Positions 48,291 through 61,900 of a DNA stretch of 64,000 nucleotides are shown here, one piece after another (the first letter of the stretch is position 1; each line of letters starts with the position of its first letter). The translations under genes and the position numbers were made by a program. Source of the DNA: Ziziphus jujuba (taxonomy: Eukaryota > Streptophyta > Magnoliopsida > Rosales > Rhamnaceae); the NCBI RefSeq assembly GCF_031755915.1, contig NC_083389.1, positions 17,167,001 through 17,231,000 on the forward strand. Direction: 5' to 3'. The notes under the pieces are model-generated. The model made no database searches and was not told the DNA's origin. It saw only the letters and a program-made list of their open reading frames with translations.

Positions 48291-50242
48291 TAACAATATT
48301 TAAAAATATTATAGATATCAAAATGTTCATAAAAAATATTTATTAAATAACATATATCAATATATTATTAATAAAATATTAATATAATTTAAAAATAAAT
48401 AAGTGAATCTCAAATGGATAGTAAATAAAGAAAATCAATTTTGATCCCTATAACACTATTATCCTTAGAATCGGTGTTTAAGGTTCAAGAAACACCAATA
48501 GTTTTTGTTTATTTATTTCTTTTATATATAGTACATTTATTGAAAATACAAATAAAACAAAATTTTGGTTGAACAGTTATAAAATCTAATATAAATCAAT
48601 AAAAATATATTAGTAAATTCTAAAAATAATTGATAATTTGAACATATTGCTAATTTTTTTATGCTTTGAAAGTAATTAATCAAATATATTAATAATATTA
48701 AATTCAAATCATAAAAAAATAATAATATTTTTTTAACAAAATTATTAAAATATTAAAAAATAATAAAATAATAAAAATTCAATCCAACCAAACCAATCGA
48801 AATTGGAGCTACAATCTTCTATTTGGTTTTATTTCGTGGTTTGGTTTGCCCAAAAAAAACACAAAAAAGCTGACTGAATCAAACCGAAATCCACTCCTAT
48901 ATGCATATGTAGTTATTATATAAAAATCCATGAGAAATGGTAAGATACCACCGAATGGATGAAAAAGGAAATGGTTGGAATCTGTTAGAAACTAAGGGAA
49001 GTTGTATAAAATTAAGGCCCATGGGATTTCAAAAACATTGAAAATATTTTCTAAAATACATATAGATTGTAAAAATGTTCAAAGTCGTTATACATTATAC
49101 ATATAGATATGAAAGAATGTATATATCATTCTCCTTAAGATATATAATACATTTAATATGTATAGTAGGCATAAATATGGATAATACTTATCATTTTTAA
49201 TAACAAAGATTTTTTTTTTTATATAGGTATTATAATATATTTAACATTTATCATCTGTTTTTAAATTCTAAAATTATGAAATCCAGTTTATCATTTTTAT
49301 TTTACAAAATTGATTTTTAAAAATTATGTTAGAAAACTTTGGTTCACATATTTTTTGACCATTTTCCTACATTTTCCATTGACTATGAACAACGAAAATC
49401 TGATAAGTTTTTCAATAATTTTACACCACATATGCATTTCACTTGTCTAATTAGCCTAAACCTAGTGAAAAAAGTTACAAATAAGGACCATAATAACATA
49501 ATTTATATATTTACCTTAACAAAAGAAAATAAATTTAGTATTTTTTTAATGTAAAATTTATATTAAAATGTATAATAATTTTATAGTAGAAAGATTGAAA
49601 ATTAAGTAGTTACCGTTAAAATAAAAGTAATTAGCACGAAGGTCTGTAAACTTTATTGCCTCATGCATTTTGGTTTGTGATTTTATTTTTTATTTGGCTT
49701 TAAACTCAAATATGTATTGCAATGTAAGAATCTTTGATGAAAAATGCATGTGCAAGACATGTGAAATGGGCATTGTTAGTCATTTTCCTTTGCAGGCTTA
49801 TTGAGAGGGGCCAAAATCCAAACTTAATGCAGTTTATGGAGCAATAACATCAAAGTTCCAAAAAATATATATCTAAAATTGTTTTTGTCAACAAAAAAAA
49901 AATTATAAAAAGAAATTGATTATTGATACTAAAAAAGGACTGCAAAAACATTTGGTACCAAAAATTTAAAAAAATTAAATGTGTACAAATAAATCTAATC
50001 ATTTCTTCATAAACGATTTCGGAACAAAATTAGATGAATGATATATAAAAAATATTTATTTGGCAATAATTTGTAAAAAGAAAACATATAAATTATTTAA
50101 AAACACAAAAATATATTTTACTAAAAACATTATAGAAAAAGATAAACAATTGTTATTCTGAGACAGAATATAATATTTAAATTTTTAAAAATTTTCCATT
50201 GTAATGAACTTAAATTTATAATGTTTTTATTGAAAAACGTTA

Positions 50243-50283
<41 letters not shown>

Positions 50284-51026
50284 TTTCTCTGATTGAATCA
50301 TAGAGACCAAAACAAGATCAACCATTTATGTAATTTTTCGAAACAAAAAAATCAAGACCCTGATACTCTCTTCATCTCATTCATTTTTACAAACACCAAA
50401 CACACAGTCAAACGAAAAACACAAAGAAATCATCTCACCCAGTGTTGGTTAGTTAACAAAATAAAACAAATAGAAATATTACAAATAACTTCGTGGTATT
50501 TTGAGTTATTGGCTTAAAAAATATATATATAAATTGGATGATTAAAAAAAAAAAAGAGAAGCGTGATAACTTTTTTTTTTTGGGTGTATATTTTAACATT
50601 TTTAAATAATTAATATGAGTTAAAAAATTTTAGTTTTATTTTTAAGGTATTATAAAAGAAAATTTAAAATAAAAAAAGATGCAGACAAAAAATTTAATAA
50701 TTATTGCTTACATAATCGAAACTTTTATAAAAAATAATAAAAATAAAATAAGGATTAATGTGAAAATTACATAATCATAAATCATATATATATATATCAA
50801 AAAAGAACAAGAAAATGAAAAAAAAAAAAAACAACGGCTAAGAAAAAAAATTGGGCTAAGAAGAACCAAATTTTTTTTAAAAATTTTTTAATTTCGGGTC
50901 TGATCAGAATATGTAAACGAATATGATAATTATTAATTAAATAATTGTAAACTCTAATATAAAAATCAAATTGAACAAAAGAAAAGAATTAAATAAATGG
51001 TATATTTGCAAAATCATAATTCATAA

Positions 51027-51062
<36 letters not shown>

Positions 51063-51100
51063 TATAAGAAAAAAAAAATTCAAAAATCAAAACCAGAGTG
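48291..51100. other. AT-rich intergenic region, no gene seen
   Basis: About 2.8 kb of very AT-rich sequence with TA tracts (50250-50273, 51029-51057). A patch at 48780-48900 (AAACCAATCGAAATTGG, TTGGTTTGCCC, CTGACTGAATCAAACCG) looks like the inside of a hAT MITE related to the two complete ones, but I found no clean ends. No coding region is supported. Confidence 0.65.
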
Positions 51101-51325
51101 CAACGGTCAGCAGCGCGAAGCTTACCTGGAATCCTCGTATCAACGGTAAATCTGAAACCCTATAAAAGGTTTCCCAACCTCTCATTCTTAGTCGCCAAGC
51201 AACTCTACCTCTCTCTCTCTCTCTCTCTCTCTCTGATTTTCCCTGATCTCATTCTCTCTTCGTTCTTGATTTTCTCTCCAATCATCTTTGTTGTGGTTCT
51301 GATTTCATCTTCGTCGTTGTTGAGA

Positions 51326-52573
51326 ATGGCCGTTTTGGCAGCGACGAGAGTGGGCATTGTTGAGCGAAAGCAACGAAGAAGAGCAACTACAATTTGTTCC
51401 TACTGGCTGGCCGGACGATGCACCAGAAACCCTTGTAGCTTCTTCCATCCACTTTCTCAATCTCCTTCCCCACCTCCTCTAATCCCAAATAAAGGCCCCC
51501 TTGCGGTTTCTGATGCCCATCTGCACAAATCCACCAAACGGCCATCGCTGGTTTCTTCTTCTTCTTCCTCCTCTCTCAGGCCCTGTGAGTACTGGAACTC
51601 CGGCAATTGCTTCTACGGCGATCGCTGCCGCAACTTACATTCGTGGTTCCGCGGCGACGATTTCTCGATTTCGGCCAAACTCGCCGGTCACAAGAATGGT
51701 ATCACTGGCATAGCCCTTCCTCAAGGTTCCGATAAGCTCTTCACGGGGGATAGAGATGGCAATTTAAGGGTTTGGGATTACCGTTCTGGTAAATGCACCC
51801 AAAAGTTCGACCTTGGAACTGAAATTGGGTGTTTGATCTGTAAAGATTCGTGGATTTTTGTGGGTACTGTGGATTGCGTTAAGGCATGGAATTTCGAAAC
51901 CCATTTGGATTTCAGTCTCAACGGACCTGTTGGTCAGGTTTATGCTCTTGCTGTTGGTCAAGATACCCTTTTTGGTGGAGCACAGAATGGAATCATAAGC
52001 TCCTGGAAGCTGTCAGATACAGATAGTCTTGGTTTTCCATTAACTGGGTCTCTAGAGGGCCATACTTGTGTTGTGACTTCGCTTGTTGTTGGTGACAAAA
52101 GGTTGTTTTCTGGGTCCATGGATCACACCATTAGAATTTGGGATACTTGTAGTTTGCGGTGTATTGGGACACTGAATGGGCATTCTGCTCCTATTATGTC
52201 TGTGATTTGTTGGAATTGTGTCTTCATATCTTGTTCCATGGACAAATCAATCAGGGTTTGGTCAACAACCAAAAAAGATGGGAGTGTGGAAGTAATTTAC
52301 ACCCATGAAGAAGAATTTGGTGTGCTTTCACTTTTCGGGATCCACGATGCCAATGACAAACCCATCTTATTCTGCTCTTGTGAAGATAATTCTGTGCGGT
52401 TGTATGAACTGCCATCTTTTTTGGAGAAGGGAAGGCTTTTTGCCAAACAAGACATTCGAGCCATTCAGACATCTGCTAATGATGACGGGCTTTTCTTCAC
52501 TGGGGATTGTACTGGTATGCTGACCGTGTGGAAGTGGCATAGAGACCCCAAGAAGGAGGATCTTCAGAAGTGA
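51326..52573 (+). CDS. CCCH zinc finger and WD40 repeat protein (ZFWD type)
   Basis: An intronless 415-residue protein. Two CCCH fingers lie at 24-41 (C-x7-C-x4-C-x3-H) and 87-105 (C-x7-C-x5-C-x3-H), joined by a Ser/Pro-rich linker. From about 118 to the end there are about six to seven WD40 repeats forming a propeller (KLAGHKNGITGIALPQGSDK, GDRDGNLRVWD, GSMDHTIRIWD, CSMDKSIRVWS). This is the plant ZFWD family (Arabidopsis ZFWD1-4), likely RNA-binding adaptors; the exact role is not established. The ATG at 51326 was chosen: the frame is open back to 51098, but that part encodes a CT-repeat leader (51210-51233) and a hydrophobic stretch absent from the family. The gene appears intact. Confidence 0.93.
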   Translation: MAVLAATRVGIVERKQRRRATTICSYWLAGRCTRNPCSFFHPLSQSPSPPPLIPNKGPLAVSDAHLHKSTKRPSLVSSSSSSSLRPCEYWNSGNCFYGDRCRNLHSWFRGDDFSISAKLAGHKNGITGIALPQGSDKLFTGDRDGNLRVWDYRSGKCTQKFDLGTEIGCLICKDSWIFVGTVDCVKAWNFETHLDFSLNGPVGQVYALAVGQDTLFGGAQNGIISSWKLSDTDSLGFPLTGSLEGHTCVVTSLVVGDKRLFSGSMDHTIRIWDTCSLRCIGTLNGHSAPIMSVICWNCVFISCSMDKSIRVWSTTKKDGSVEVIYTHEEEFGVLSLFGIHDANDKPILFCSCEDNSVRLYELPSFLEKGRLFAKQDIRAIQTSANDDGLFFTGDCTGMLTVWKWHRDPKKEDLQK

Positions 52574-53170
52574 CTTACAGTTTAGATTCTTATTTTTGCT
52601 CCTGTATATTTTTTGGAGATTTGATTATTTCTGGTTCAAATGACAAATTGAAGCAATCTTAGCTTCAAAAGAACTGTAAATTGTTTTGATCATGACTTGT
52701 ATAAAGCAACATTCATTTGGAAATATAAAACTCATGTCTATGTAAAATTATAGACAGTTCCTTTCATAATATAATTCTCTGATTTTGTTAATTTTTTTCT
52801 GCTTGTTATTAATTTTTAGATTATGTTTATAAATGTCTAATTGTTAAGACGCCCGAGGAATGATCTTCAAATTATTTATTTTATCTGTATCAAAGATTTA
52901 CTCTTTCCATTGTGGTTTATGTATGTAAGAAACTTCCTTCTGAATGCTCATCACCTTTTATGGAGGCTGTTTCCATATTGTGCAATCTTCTTCAGTATGA
53001 GGACAGACAGGTATTAAGTTGTAATGATTTCTTATAAGCTTTCGTACTCCTACATCATATTTATCCTATATTACCTTCTTACATATATTTCTGTTTTAAT
53101 TTGTCAGCTTGTTGAAAGTGTAGCTGTTTTCTTGATCAAAATTGTGGTGTGAGTCAGTCTCCAGAGATGC
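52574..53170. other. 3' UTR of the ZFWD gene and spacer
   Basis: The first 200 bases are likely 3' UTR. Nothing else is recognised. Confidence 0.6.
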
Positions 53171-53173
53171 TGG

Positions 53174-53789
53174 ATGAGCTTCGTACATAGCCTGATACAA
53201 CAAACACCTCATCTTATAGATTCAAATAGCCAAACGACTGTGAATTGCAACAGTGGAATTGACAGTCAAGGGAGTGGAATTCAAGGTTTTGCATCAGCAA
53301 AAGGGGATGGATGTGATGATATTTTATTTTCTAGAGAAGGACCGCTCATAACAAAAGAGTCTAGAATATCAGGTGGTTGTAGTTGCAGTGCCAAGAAACT
53401 CAAGTCTAGGGTGGCTGCAACAGATTCTGAGCCTGGGAAAAAGGAGAAATTTGTGCATGAAAAGAAACTCAGTAGACAAGATAGGATTGAATCAGCCGCT
53501 TCTGTCAAGGTGCGGTATATTCCCATGATTTGGAGCTTGCAGAGAGTTTGATCTTGTTAGCAGATCCACAAACTCTTAACGATGCTGGTGCATCATATTG
53601 GATTCATCTGGTTCTTGAGCACACAGCAAGAACTTCATGGTGTAACGGGATCGATTAAGAAGATATTGCTGATGGTGCATATGACTTTACACGAGCCACC
53701 CTTTGAACTTCATTTCTTGCTTCTTGTTTCTCTGCCTGCCAGAGCAGAACAATGAGCCTTGCGGATACAGTCACCATAATGGCTCAAGG
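53174..53789 (+). pseudogene. SKIP35-like ankyrin-repeat gene fragment
   Basis: The N-terminal region of an SKP1-interacting ankyrin protein (SKIP35 type) is readable across frames: REGPLITKESRISGG with SAKKLKSRV (53336-53410), EKKLSRQDRIE (53460-53490), then after a deletion and frame change HDLELAESLILLADPQTLND (53525-53583), a garbled WIHLVLEHTA section, GAYDFTRAT (about 53675), and SACQSRTMSLADTVTIMAQG ending at a GT donor (53790). At least two frame changes and several stops are present, and the ankyrin part is absent. The surviving donor shows it comes from genomic DNA and not from a processed transcript. Identification is from remembered family sequence and is moderate. Confidence 0.65.
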
Positions 53790-54950
53790 GTAATGCTTAA
53801 TTTTTTTCGTCTTATGTTATTGGGTACTTGCTCTTTCTAGCAATTTATGGGTTGATTTGGATTTTATTTTTGTCTCCACCATGGTACTTATCCAAAGCTT
53901 CTTATGGTTAGTAGGTAGGAACTACAATAGATGCAACATTTCTAGCCACCTAATTTTTACCTCAGTGTCAATAGAGTCTTATAAACAATTTTTAAAAACT
54001 AGCAATCCTAAACTTTGAAAGCATGGCCAATATACAATTTGGTAAATCTGTTCTGAAACTTGACATGTGTGGCCCGCATCTTTGCATACTCATCCCCTTC
54101 TTTCACCATGGCTAGCCTAAATCTCCACCTTTTGGCAATAATTGACTGTAGTAACTTACATAACCCAAAACAAAACCACAATCAAAACCGTAGCAACATC
54201 TCAAGCATCTAAGTAGCAGGAAACTGCATTTTCTGTCACTTCCAGACCTTCGTGGGAACCTATAGAAAATGACAAGTTATATTATACCCCCTAAAAATAA
54301 GTTAAAGCCACTAGGTGCCAGAAATTACCAATTCATTATCTGCCATTTGTCGCCTTACAAGGAGGGGAGGGTATAAAACTATGGTGCACAAACCCATTTT
54401 TCACAAAATAATTTCAGATAAAACCTCCAAAAATCCAAAATAAATGCTTCAAAATCTGCATGTACACGGTCAAAATGTATAGATGAATAACACTAAATAC
54501 TATAATGTTACCTTAGAGCTTATAAAATGAATAGAACTCAAGTACACCTTCTTAAAACCAACTGCTCTCCTACATGCACTAGGGTTTTAAGAAAGAGAAT
54601 CATTGAGAGCGTCATTTTTTTATTGTAAAGTTGCAAGTTTTGATGGAGATTTGATGAAGAACTCTATTGTCCTATGTTTTGTTACATTGGAGAAGGACAA
54701 AACATATCCAAGTTTCTTTTCTTTTTTTTTTAAAAAAAAAGTGTGTTCTACAAAAACATTGACAGGAAATATTTTCTAAAAAGAAGTTGAAATTGAAATT
54801 TATTTTTTTTAAAAGCGCAGGCTTCTTAAAACTAAAGTTTTGGCTCAATATGTGTTATAATCAAATGCGGGCTTAACAAAGTGGAGGTGTTACAAATATG
54901 TTGTTTATGAAAGCTTTTGGCGTTGTGTTATGGGGTTGCTAAGTTACATT
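53790..54950. other. Spacer between the two gene fragments
   Basis: Composition is closer to genic than elsewhere, but no frame can be followed. It may include the former SKIP35-like intron or unrecognised captured DNA. A T/A inverted run (TTTTTTTTTTAAAAAAAAA) is at about 54722-54740. Confidence 0.5.
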
Positions 54951-54954
54951 ATGA

Positions 54955-57714
54955 TTGGTGGAAGAAGCTGCTTCAATCCGAATCCAAAAACACCTCCATG
55001 CTCACATAGCACAACAATCTTACACTCAACTACAGCCATCTGCAATAGCTATCCAGACTGGGTTACGAGCAAGGGCTACCCAAAATGAATACAGATAAAG
55101 GAGAAGAACCAAGGCTGCAACCATTGCTCGGGTAATTACTTTTCTGTAGAGATTTCTCACAAAAATCAGGGGTGCATAGAGAAAGTTCTAGGATTTTAAA
55201 GTCTGCAGCATTTACTGGTATAAGTACAACAATTTCTTATCTGTTTGGCTTAAAAGAAATCCTTGTCAAGAAAATTGTAAAGGTTTTCTTTCTATATTGA
55301 TAATGACTTGGAAAAAGTATTGGGGAAATGTTTCCAGAATATTGATATGTACATGAAAATAAGATACAAATTGTGTACAAGTTACATTGAGAAAGGTTTA
55401 GTTTTTGCTGTGTAATCCATCGATATTGAATAATTTCAAGCTGATGAGTTTTGATAACATTACAAATATTTCATCCTACAGACTCGATGGTGAAGATTCC
55501 AAGCTCTTTGTTCTTATAACAAGCAGAAGAAAGCGACTCTTGCACTTCAATATCTCTGGAGATCAAAGGTGGTGAGGAAGGAGCTTAGAAAGCTCAGGAT
55601 GGTGAGATTTTACTATTTATACAAAATAATTTATTTCAATTCCAGAAGTACCATTTTGAACTTTTCCAATGGAAGCACCTAAACTAGAAGATGTATCGTA
55701 ATTATAATAATAATAATAATAATAATAATTGCTTCCAAATCTAGGCTGCAAGAGAAACAGGTGCTCTCAAGGAAGCAAAGTACAAGCTGGAGAAGCTTGT
55801 CGAGTAGCTAACATTGCAACTAGAATTTGAAAAGCACTTGAGGGTATATTTTCCACCAACTTCTTTGACAAATATAAGCATTCATTAGGCTAGGAGTTCA
55901 ATTACATTAAGTAATATGAACAACAAAGAATAGGCACAGTGTATATTAATTATATAAAAGGTGCATCTATCCTAACTTGCAGTTAAGATTGCTCAGCTAG
56001 CAACGTCAAACGAAGAGACCAGTTAGACATGACAAACCTTGATGCTGAATGCATAGAGTGGTCCATGCATGTTTATCTTAAAACAGAATTTTTTGCAGAT
56101 CTATCTTGAAGAAATTGTAAAGTTACAAAATACTTTGCAAGAAATGCAAGGTCAGCTAGATGAAGCTCATGCTGCAATTATCGATGAGAAAGAAGCAGCC
56201 AAGACAGCCATTGAACAAGCTCCACCAGTAATCAAAGAGGTACTAGTTGTGGATGAAACCAAGCTGGAAATACTCAGAAATCACAAGGAGCTAGAGGTAA
56301 TGTATTTCAACAAAGCCACCCTACATGTTACCTCAATAACTGATAAGAGTCAGTTTGGGGGTGTGGACACACTTGCACGAATTCGGGTAATGGCTACAAA
56401 CTTGGTCACCAAGTTCATGCATTTAGGAATATAATAATTTATGTTTTCATAGAACACCTTAGTTAGAAATCATCAAAAAGTGGAAAAATCGATTGTTAGC
56501 CATTTGGCATGTAAACGTCTATTAACCATTCTACTAAACAATTTCGGTAAAACAGTACTCAAGAAGAGTACTATCCACTATTGGTCGTTAGTCCAGTATC
56601 TGAGATCATTTGGGTCCTTTCTGCGGCATTGTAAAGGAACTGATAGATTCAAGAAGGAAACTAAATCCTCCTAACAAAAATTTCATTTTCCATGCATATG
56701 CCACTAATTTGATGGCACGTATCTAAATATAGATTGTGAATATGTAGGGTGAGCTAAGTGAACTGAAGAAGAAAGTTGAGGAATTTGAAGTGAAGTTTTC
56801 TCAAGTAGAGAAACAAAAGCCAAGAGAGACTTCAAGAGGCAGAAGATGCGAGGCCGAAAACAATGCAGCTTCAAGAAACAATTGGAAGGTAAAGAAAGAA
56901 CAGCTTTATCACAAACATCGAGGTCACTATAACCTGTGCTTGACTAACTATTTTGTATTCTCGGACTAATCAAACTCGTCCAACCTCGAATCTGAAAATC
57001 AGGTGCTACGCCAACAGGCTCTTGGTGCATCAATGAATGAAGCAGTCTCTGAAGAATTGAAAATGTAAGAATCCACAACATAGTACAATCTGATGTTTGA
57101 TTCAGAATTCTATTAACTCAATTTGACTTGGGAACTATTCAAGTATTTAATAACTCTCCAATAATATTGCAAATTTGCTACTGTTAAAAATGGTTGTCCG
57201 AGCATAGTTCTGAACTATTTATTTTTGTCCAGCTTAAAAGAGTAAGATCCAAGATTTGGAATCAGAAAATGAGTTACTCCACAACAAGGTTGTAGTTATT
57301 GAGCACAAAACTACTTCTGAGAATTTACCTGTCAAGGTAAAATAATTTAAATTGTCTTTTTGAGTTTGTACTACTTCATTATTAGTTAATGACATTTACT
57401 TGTCTAAACAAATTTTGTCGATGACATTCTATGTTTGATACAGAGCCTTGAGAATGGGAATCCAACAGAGTAAGAGAATCAAAGACCTAAAGTATTTTCC
57501 TAATATTTTAACTAGATGGTCTTCGAGAACAGATTACTATCAAATAGATACTTCGCATCTTTAATCACGTCAGTAAGTCAATCTTTTCTACAAGAGTCTT
57601 GGGAATGGGAATCCAACAGAAGAAGAAAATTCAAAGAACCAAGGTATTTTCCAACTTTTTTTCTAAATTCTCTTCAAGAACAGTTTCTTGTTTTCTGTCA
57701 TTACTTACACAATT

Positions 57715-57752
<38 letters not shown>

Positions 57753-57960
57753 GTCTTGAGGATGGGAATCAAATAGAGGAAGAGATTTAAAGAACTAAAA
57801 GGTATTTTCCAACTTTCTTGATCAGATTCTCTTCAAGAATAGAATGCATTGGTACTTATCATCTGTCATTACTTACCAAAATGAGTGAATGCTTTTTTCA
57901 GGAAACTGTTCCTGTTGTGTCCCGCTTAACTAAACAAAGATCTCTCACAGACACGCAGCA
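54955..57960 (+). pseudogene. Class XI myosin neck and coiled-coil fragment
   Basis: Exon-like blocks follow the order of a plant myosin XI tail. IQ motifs: EAASIRIQKHLHAHIAQQSY (about 54964-55025), SAIAIQTGLRA (55040-55070), RRRTKAATIAR (55097-55132) and LQYLWRSKVVRKELRKLRM (55545-55601). Coiled coil: AARETGALKEAKYKLEKLVE then a stop (55745-55806), [20 protein letters not shown] through APPVIKE (56102-56240), GELSELKKKVEEFEVKFSQV (56749-56808), SENQVLRQQALG (about 56993-57028), DLESENELL-like (57255), and VVSRLTKQRSLTDTQQ (57912-57960) ending at GTATGT. Stops, a 1-base shift near 56818 and repeated small exons break it. The motor domain before it and the cargo-binding tail after it are missing. 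It encodes no working motor. Confidence 0.85.
57443..57865 (+). repeat. ~155 bp exon-plus-intron triplication in the myosin fragment
   Basis: Copies begin at 57443, 57594 and 57751 (periods 151 and 157). Each starts GAGYCTTGRGRATGGGAAT and encodes a version of SLENGNPTEE, followed by an intron-like tail with TATTTTCC and CTTCRAGAA blocks. A 30-base T run (57718-57748) sits in the second copy. This small exon was thus amplified in tandem. Confidence 0.88.
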
Positions 57961-58599
57961 GGTATGTGGTTATAATCTGAAATTATAGCCAAATTTTTTA
58001 CAGATTTATATAAATTTCTGTCAAATTACAGCAAATTTTTTACAGATTATGCTAACATATGCGGTTAAAGAAAATATACGGAATGATCAGAGTTCAGAGA
58101 TAGTTTAAAGAAAGAGATTAGCCCATTTTTGATCTTATGCATTTTGGTTATACTCATTTTTATGGAAGATTACATTTTTGACATCTACATGTATATGAGG
58201 TGCCTACAACCACAAGTAAAACCCCATTTACAGGCACCGAGATTAGAATGTAATTAAATTAAGAAAAACCTGAAATTATTATTATTATCATTTTATTTTT
58301 TGCAAAAGAAACTTCAATGAAAGAAAAATATACGGAGTAAAAAGGTTACTGAATTCAGAGATTTTTCTTTTCTTTAGCTCTGAAATATTCGAAAAAATAA
58401 AATAATTTAGTAAAATATTAAACCCTTACATCACGATAATAAATTAAAAACCAAATATTTGTAATAAAGATATAATGATTTCACAAACTCCATCTATAAA
58501 CTGTTTGCAATTATAGCAAAGAATACATTTTCTTCTGAGAAAAAAATAAATAAACAAAATCAATCAAAAGGAAAATCAATATTGGGTATGACAGGGGAA

Positions 58600-58654
<55 letters not shown>

Positions 58655-58931
58655 CAAACAAATGAACTCGCCCCAAAGTCTTTTTGCAACTCTCATTTTC
58701 AACATTCATAGCTATAAAGATCATCGTCCAACACTACTAATAAGTATAGTGCCAACCGATCCGTCCAGAGGTCGAAGTATAAGCAAGCATTGGTTTTAGA
58801 CCATGCATGCATAAGCAACAAAATAACATATATCTATTTCTTCTTTTCGTCATTATAGTATTAAACATATATATCATAGCCGTCTGTCCTATATAACAGC
58901 AGGATAGAATCAGGATCCATCACTGATCCGA
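57961..58931. other. AT-rich spacer
   Basis: Contains a long (TA)n tract at 58607-58651 and no recognisable gene. The last 150 bases may be 3' UTR of the pyrophosphatase gene. Confidence 0.65.
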
Positions 58932-61900
58932 CTACCGCCTCAGACATTCCACAATGTAGTCAGCATAAAGATCCCTTCACAAAGAAGAAAGATTCATGAG
59001 ATTATGATCGACAATGTTTAAGCAAACATGTTATAGATAACCTTAAGGTAAGTTCATTTATTCAACAGCAGTTCATGTTGGCAATCGTTGATTGATGCAA
59101 ATTTACTTAGACTCAGAGAGGTATGCCGAATTAATATATGCCAAAGAATGCAATTCATGAATTAAAGTTACAAAATATAAAATTTTATATCTTATTTCAC
59201 ATAGAGATTGCTGTGCTATTACCTCCAATCTAGGATGTATATTTGTGTATCAATACTCTTTTTAAGTTTTGGACTGACAAGACTAATTGCAGTTTAATGT
59301 CCAAAAAGGATGACTAATTGCAGTTATAGACAAAAACTAGGAACAAATTAATTGGTCATCTATGTGTTGGGCAAGGATGTAAGAGGACTGAAGACTTACA
59401 TGGAATGCTGGATTACTTCATAGGCAGTTGAAGCAGGCAGAAAATCATTAACTGCAACTTCCTTGTTCTCATTTTTCTTGTCTGATAATTTTGTTAAAGA
59501 AAATATTTGATTTTGTCAACTGTGAAGAGGACCACTAAAAATATAAAACCATGTTTGCAGACATCATGTTCTATGCAATACTAAAATCTAGACATTTCTG
59601 GAAGGATACAGTCTTCAAAGAAGCGACGGATCTCAGCCAAACGATGTGGTGGGAGTTCCTTGATATCATTATAGTGACGGTACTCAGGATCATCAGCACA
59701 AACAGCAATGATCTTGTCATCTTTCTCGCCCTGTGTTCATTTTACAAGAAACCAAATAAGAATTATATCTTATATCTTTTGAAGGACAACAAAAACAACT
59801 CTTTCTGTCTGGAGATGTACCTGATCAATCATAGGCATCACACCAATAGCTTTAGCACGAAGAAAGCATCCAGGTAGAACTGGCTCCTGCCATTATTGCA
59901 GTCAAATATTTTAAATTGAGGTACACATACAAGCAGCAAACTGAAAAGTTAAAAAGTCAGGACCAAAAACTACATTTCAAAATGCACTTGACAGTTTGAA
60001 GTTATAATATTTCCACATGGCAAACTTGTCCACAGCTCCACAAATCTTTAATTACTGAATGACAACACCAAAATTCTGCTAGCTAAATAGGCCCCCATTT
60101 CGAGCACAAATGAAACCCTCCAAAAACAAATGTCCAAGGATACCTAAATAAATGATTATTACAAATTTTTAAAGATGATCCAGTCCTCCAAAAGCAGAAA
60201 TGATCATCAGGAAAAATCCATTGCAGCCTCTTTATATCTAAATCTTTTTTTATAAATTAGTTGTGAATTTAACTTCCAGTCTTCCATGGCAATAGTCAGG
60301 AGATTTGTCAAAATATACAACTTAAGATGAACACCTTTGTCTAAGTGACCCACACGATTATGGTTGTAAGCAGTAAGTAACCTACTGGTTATAGGAGATT
60401 GTCAGATTTGAGACAAAAGTGCTTCCAAACATGATGCATAATCCTCGAACAAATATAAGAAAATATGAAATTTGCAAGAAATATGTCCATCAAATCTACC
60501 TGCATGATAATCAGAACATCCAAGGGGTCACTATCCTCACAAAGAGTACGTGGGATGAAGCCATAGTTGTGAGGGTACACAACTGATGAGTAAAGTACAC
60601 GATCAACCTACACAAACATGCACCATTTAGCAATCCAAATTTAACATGCTAAGGTTTACCAAGAAGATTAGCTTGGCTCACGTAACTACCTTAATTAGTC
60701 CAGTTTTTTTGTCAAGTTCATACTTCACTTTGCTTCCCTTGCTTATTTCAATTACCTGCATGAATTAACCATATTTAAACAAGAACAAAAGTCAGACAGA
60801 ATGAAAAATGCACCACAGTTATTGTTTCATACTATATTGAATAGCCTCTGCCATCACAGGTTATTGCATGCATATAAATATATGAGCTATACTGAAAATA
60901 TTATTTGACAATGGAAAACTAGTGAACTTCATTATATTTTCATAACAGTACGATCAGAATTTAGTAGGAGACTAAAGTACTGCAGGATTTTTCTATAGTC
61001 CATCAAGACCAGCTTTGTTAAAATTTCAAAGACACCCTCCTACATTAAAAAAATTCTAAGACTTATTAAGATAACTGGTCATACAAGTGTTCACAAACTA
61101 AACAATTAAGACCTGATAATTTTTATTCTTTTTTTTTTTTAAATAAAAACATAATTCATAACTTGATATTAAAATGACATTTACTTTATTTAGTGTTGCT
61201 CGCTTATCACATTAAATGGTAGCTTAATATTACGCAATATCTTACTTTAAAATGAAAAGAAAATTTATTAACAGATCATGTCCAGTAAATGATAAAACAA
61301 CACTCAGTTTAGACTTATGAAGTTTATCATGTTAAGCTTTGCAATCAAGTTTGGATATACAAAATTTAACACAACAACAACTTAACACACATGTTGTCAG
61401 GGGTACTGAACCATGACATATCAATCTTTAAACTTTGGTTAATGCAAACAAAGTTCATTAGCTTCCCGCCATAAAGGCATTTAAGAAATATCCAAACTTT
61501 AACCAACCATATCAACTGGCCAAAAATAAAACAAAAAGACAAAAAAAACTGTTTCCTTTTTTAAGAAAATTAAAGTTTTATAGAAGGTTGAAACAGAGAG
61601 AATATTGTAGAACAGGTCATATAGTGTCACTTAAAATACCGTGAAGAAAACCATGACATTTCAGTCTTCGTGCTTTGATTAGTGCATAAAATACATGTTC
61701 TTTTGCTTCCTACAATAATGTATTTAGGAAAGTTCAAATGAATCTTTTTATTCCATGGATAAATTTGCTCTGGATCTTATGCTTAAAAGAAGTGTACCAT
61801 TGGAACACTAAATTACAAATGAAGGAATTTTTATTCCATGCCAAAGAATATTCAGTCAAACTTAACAGAAATACTTTTATTTACGGTCAGGTGAACTATA

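Noticed and set aside
51098..51325. Extended N-terminus of the ZFWD protein
   Set aside because: The frame is open, but this part encodes a CT-microsatellite leader and hydrophobic low complexity; the family starts close to the first CCCH finger.
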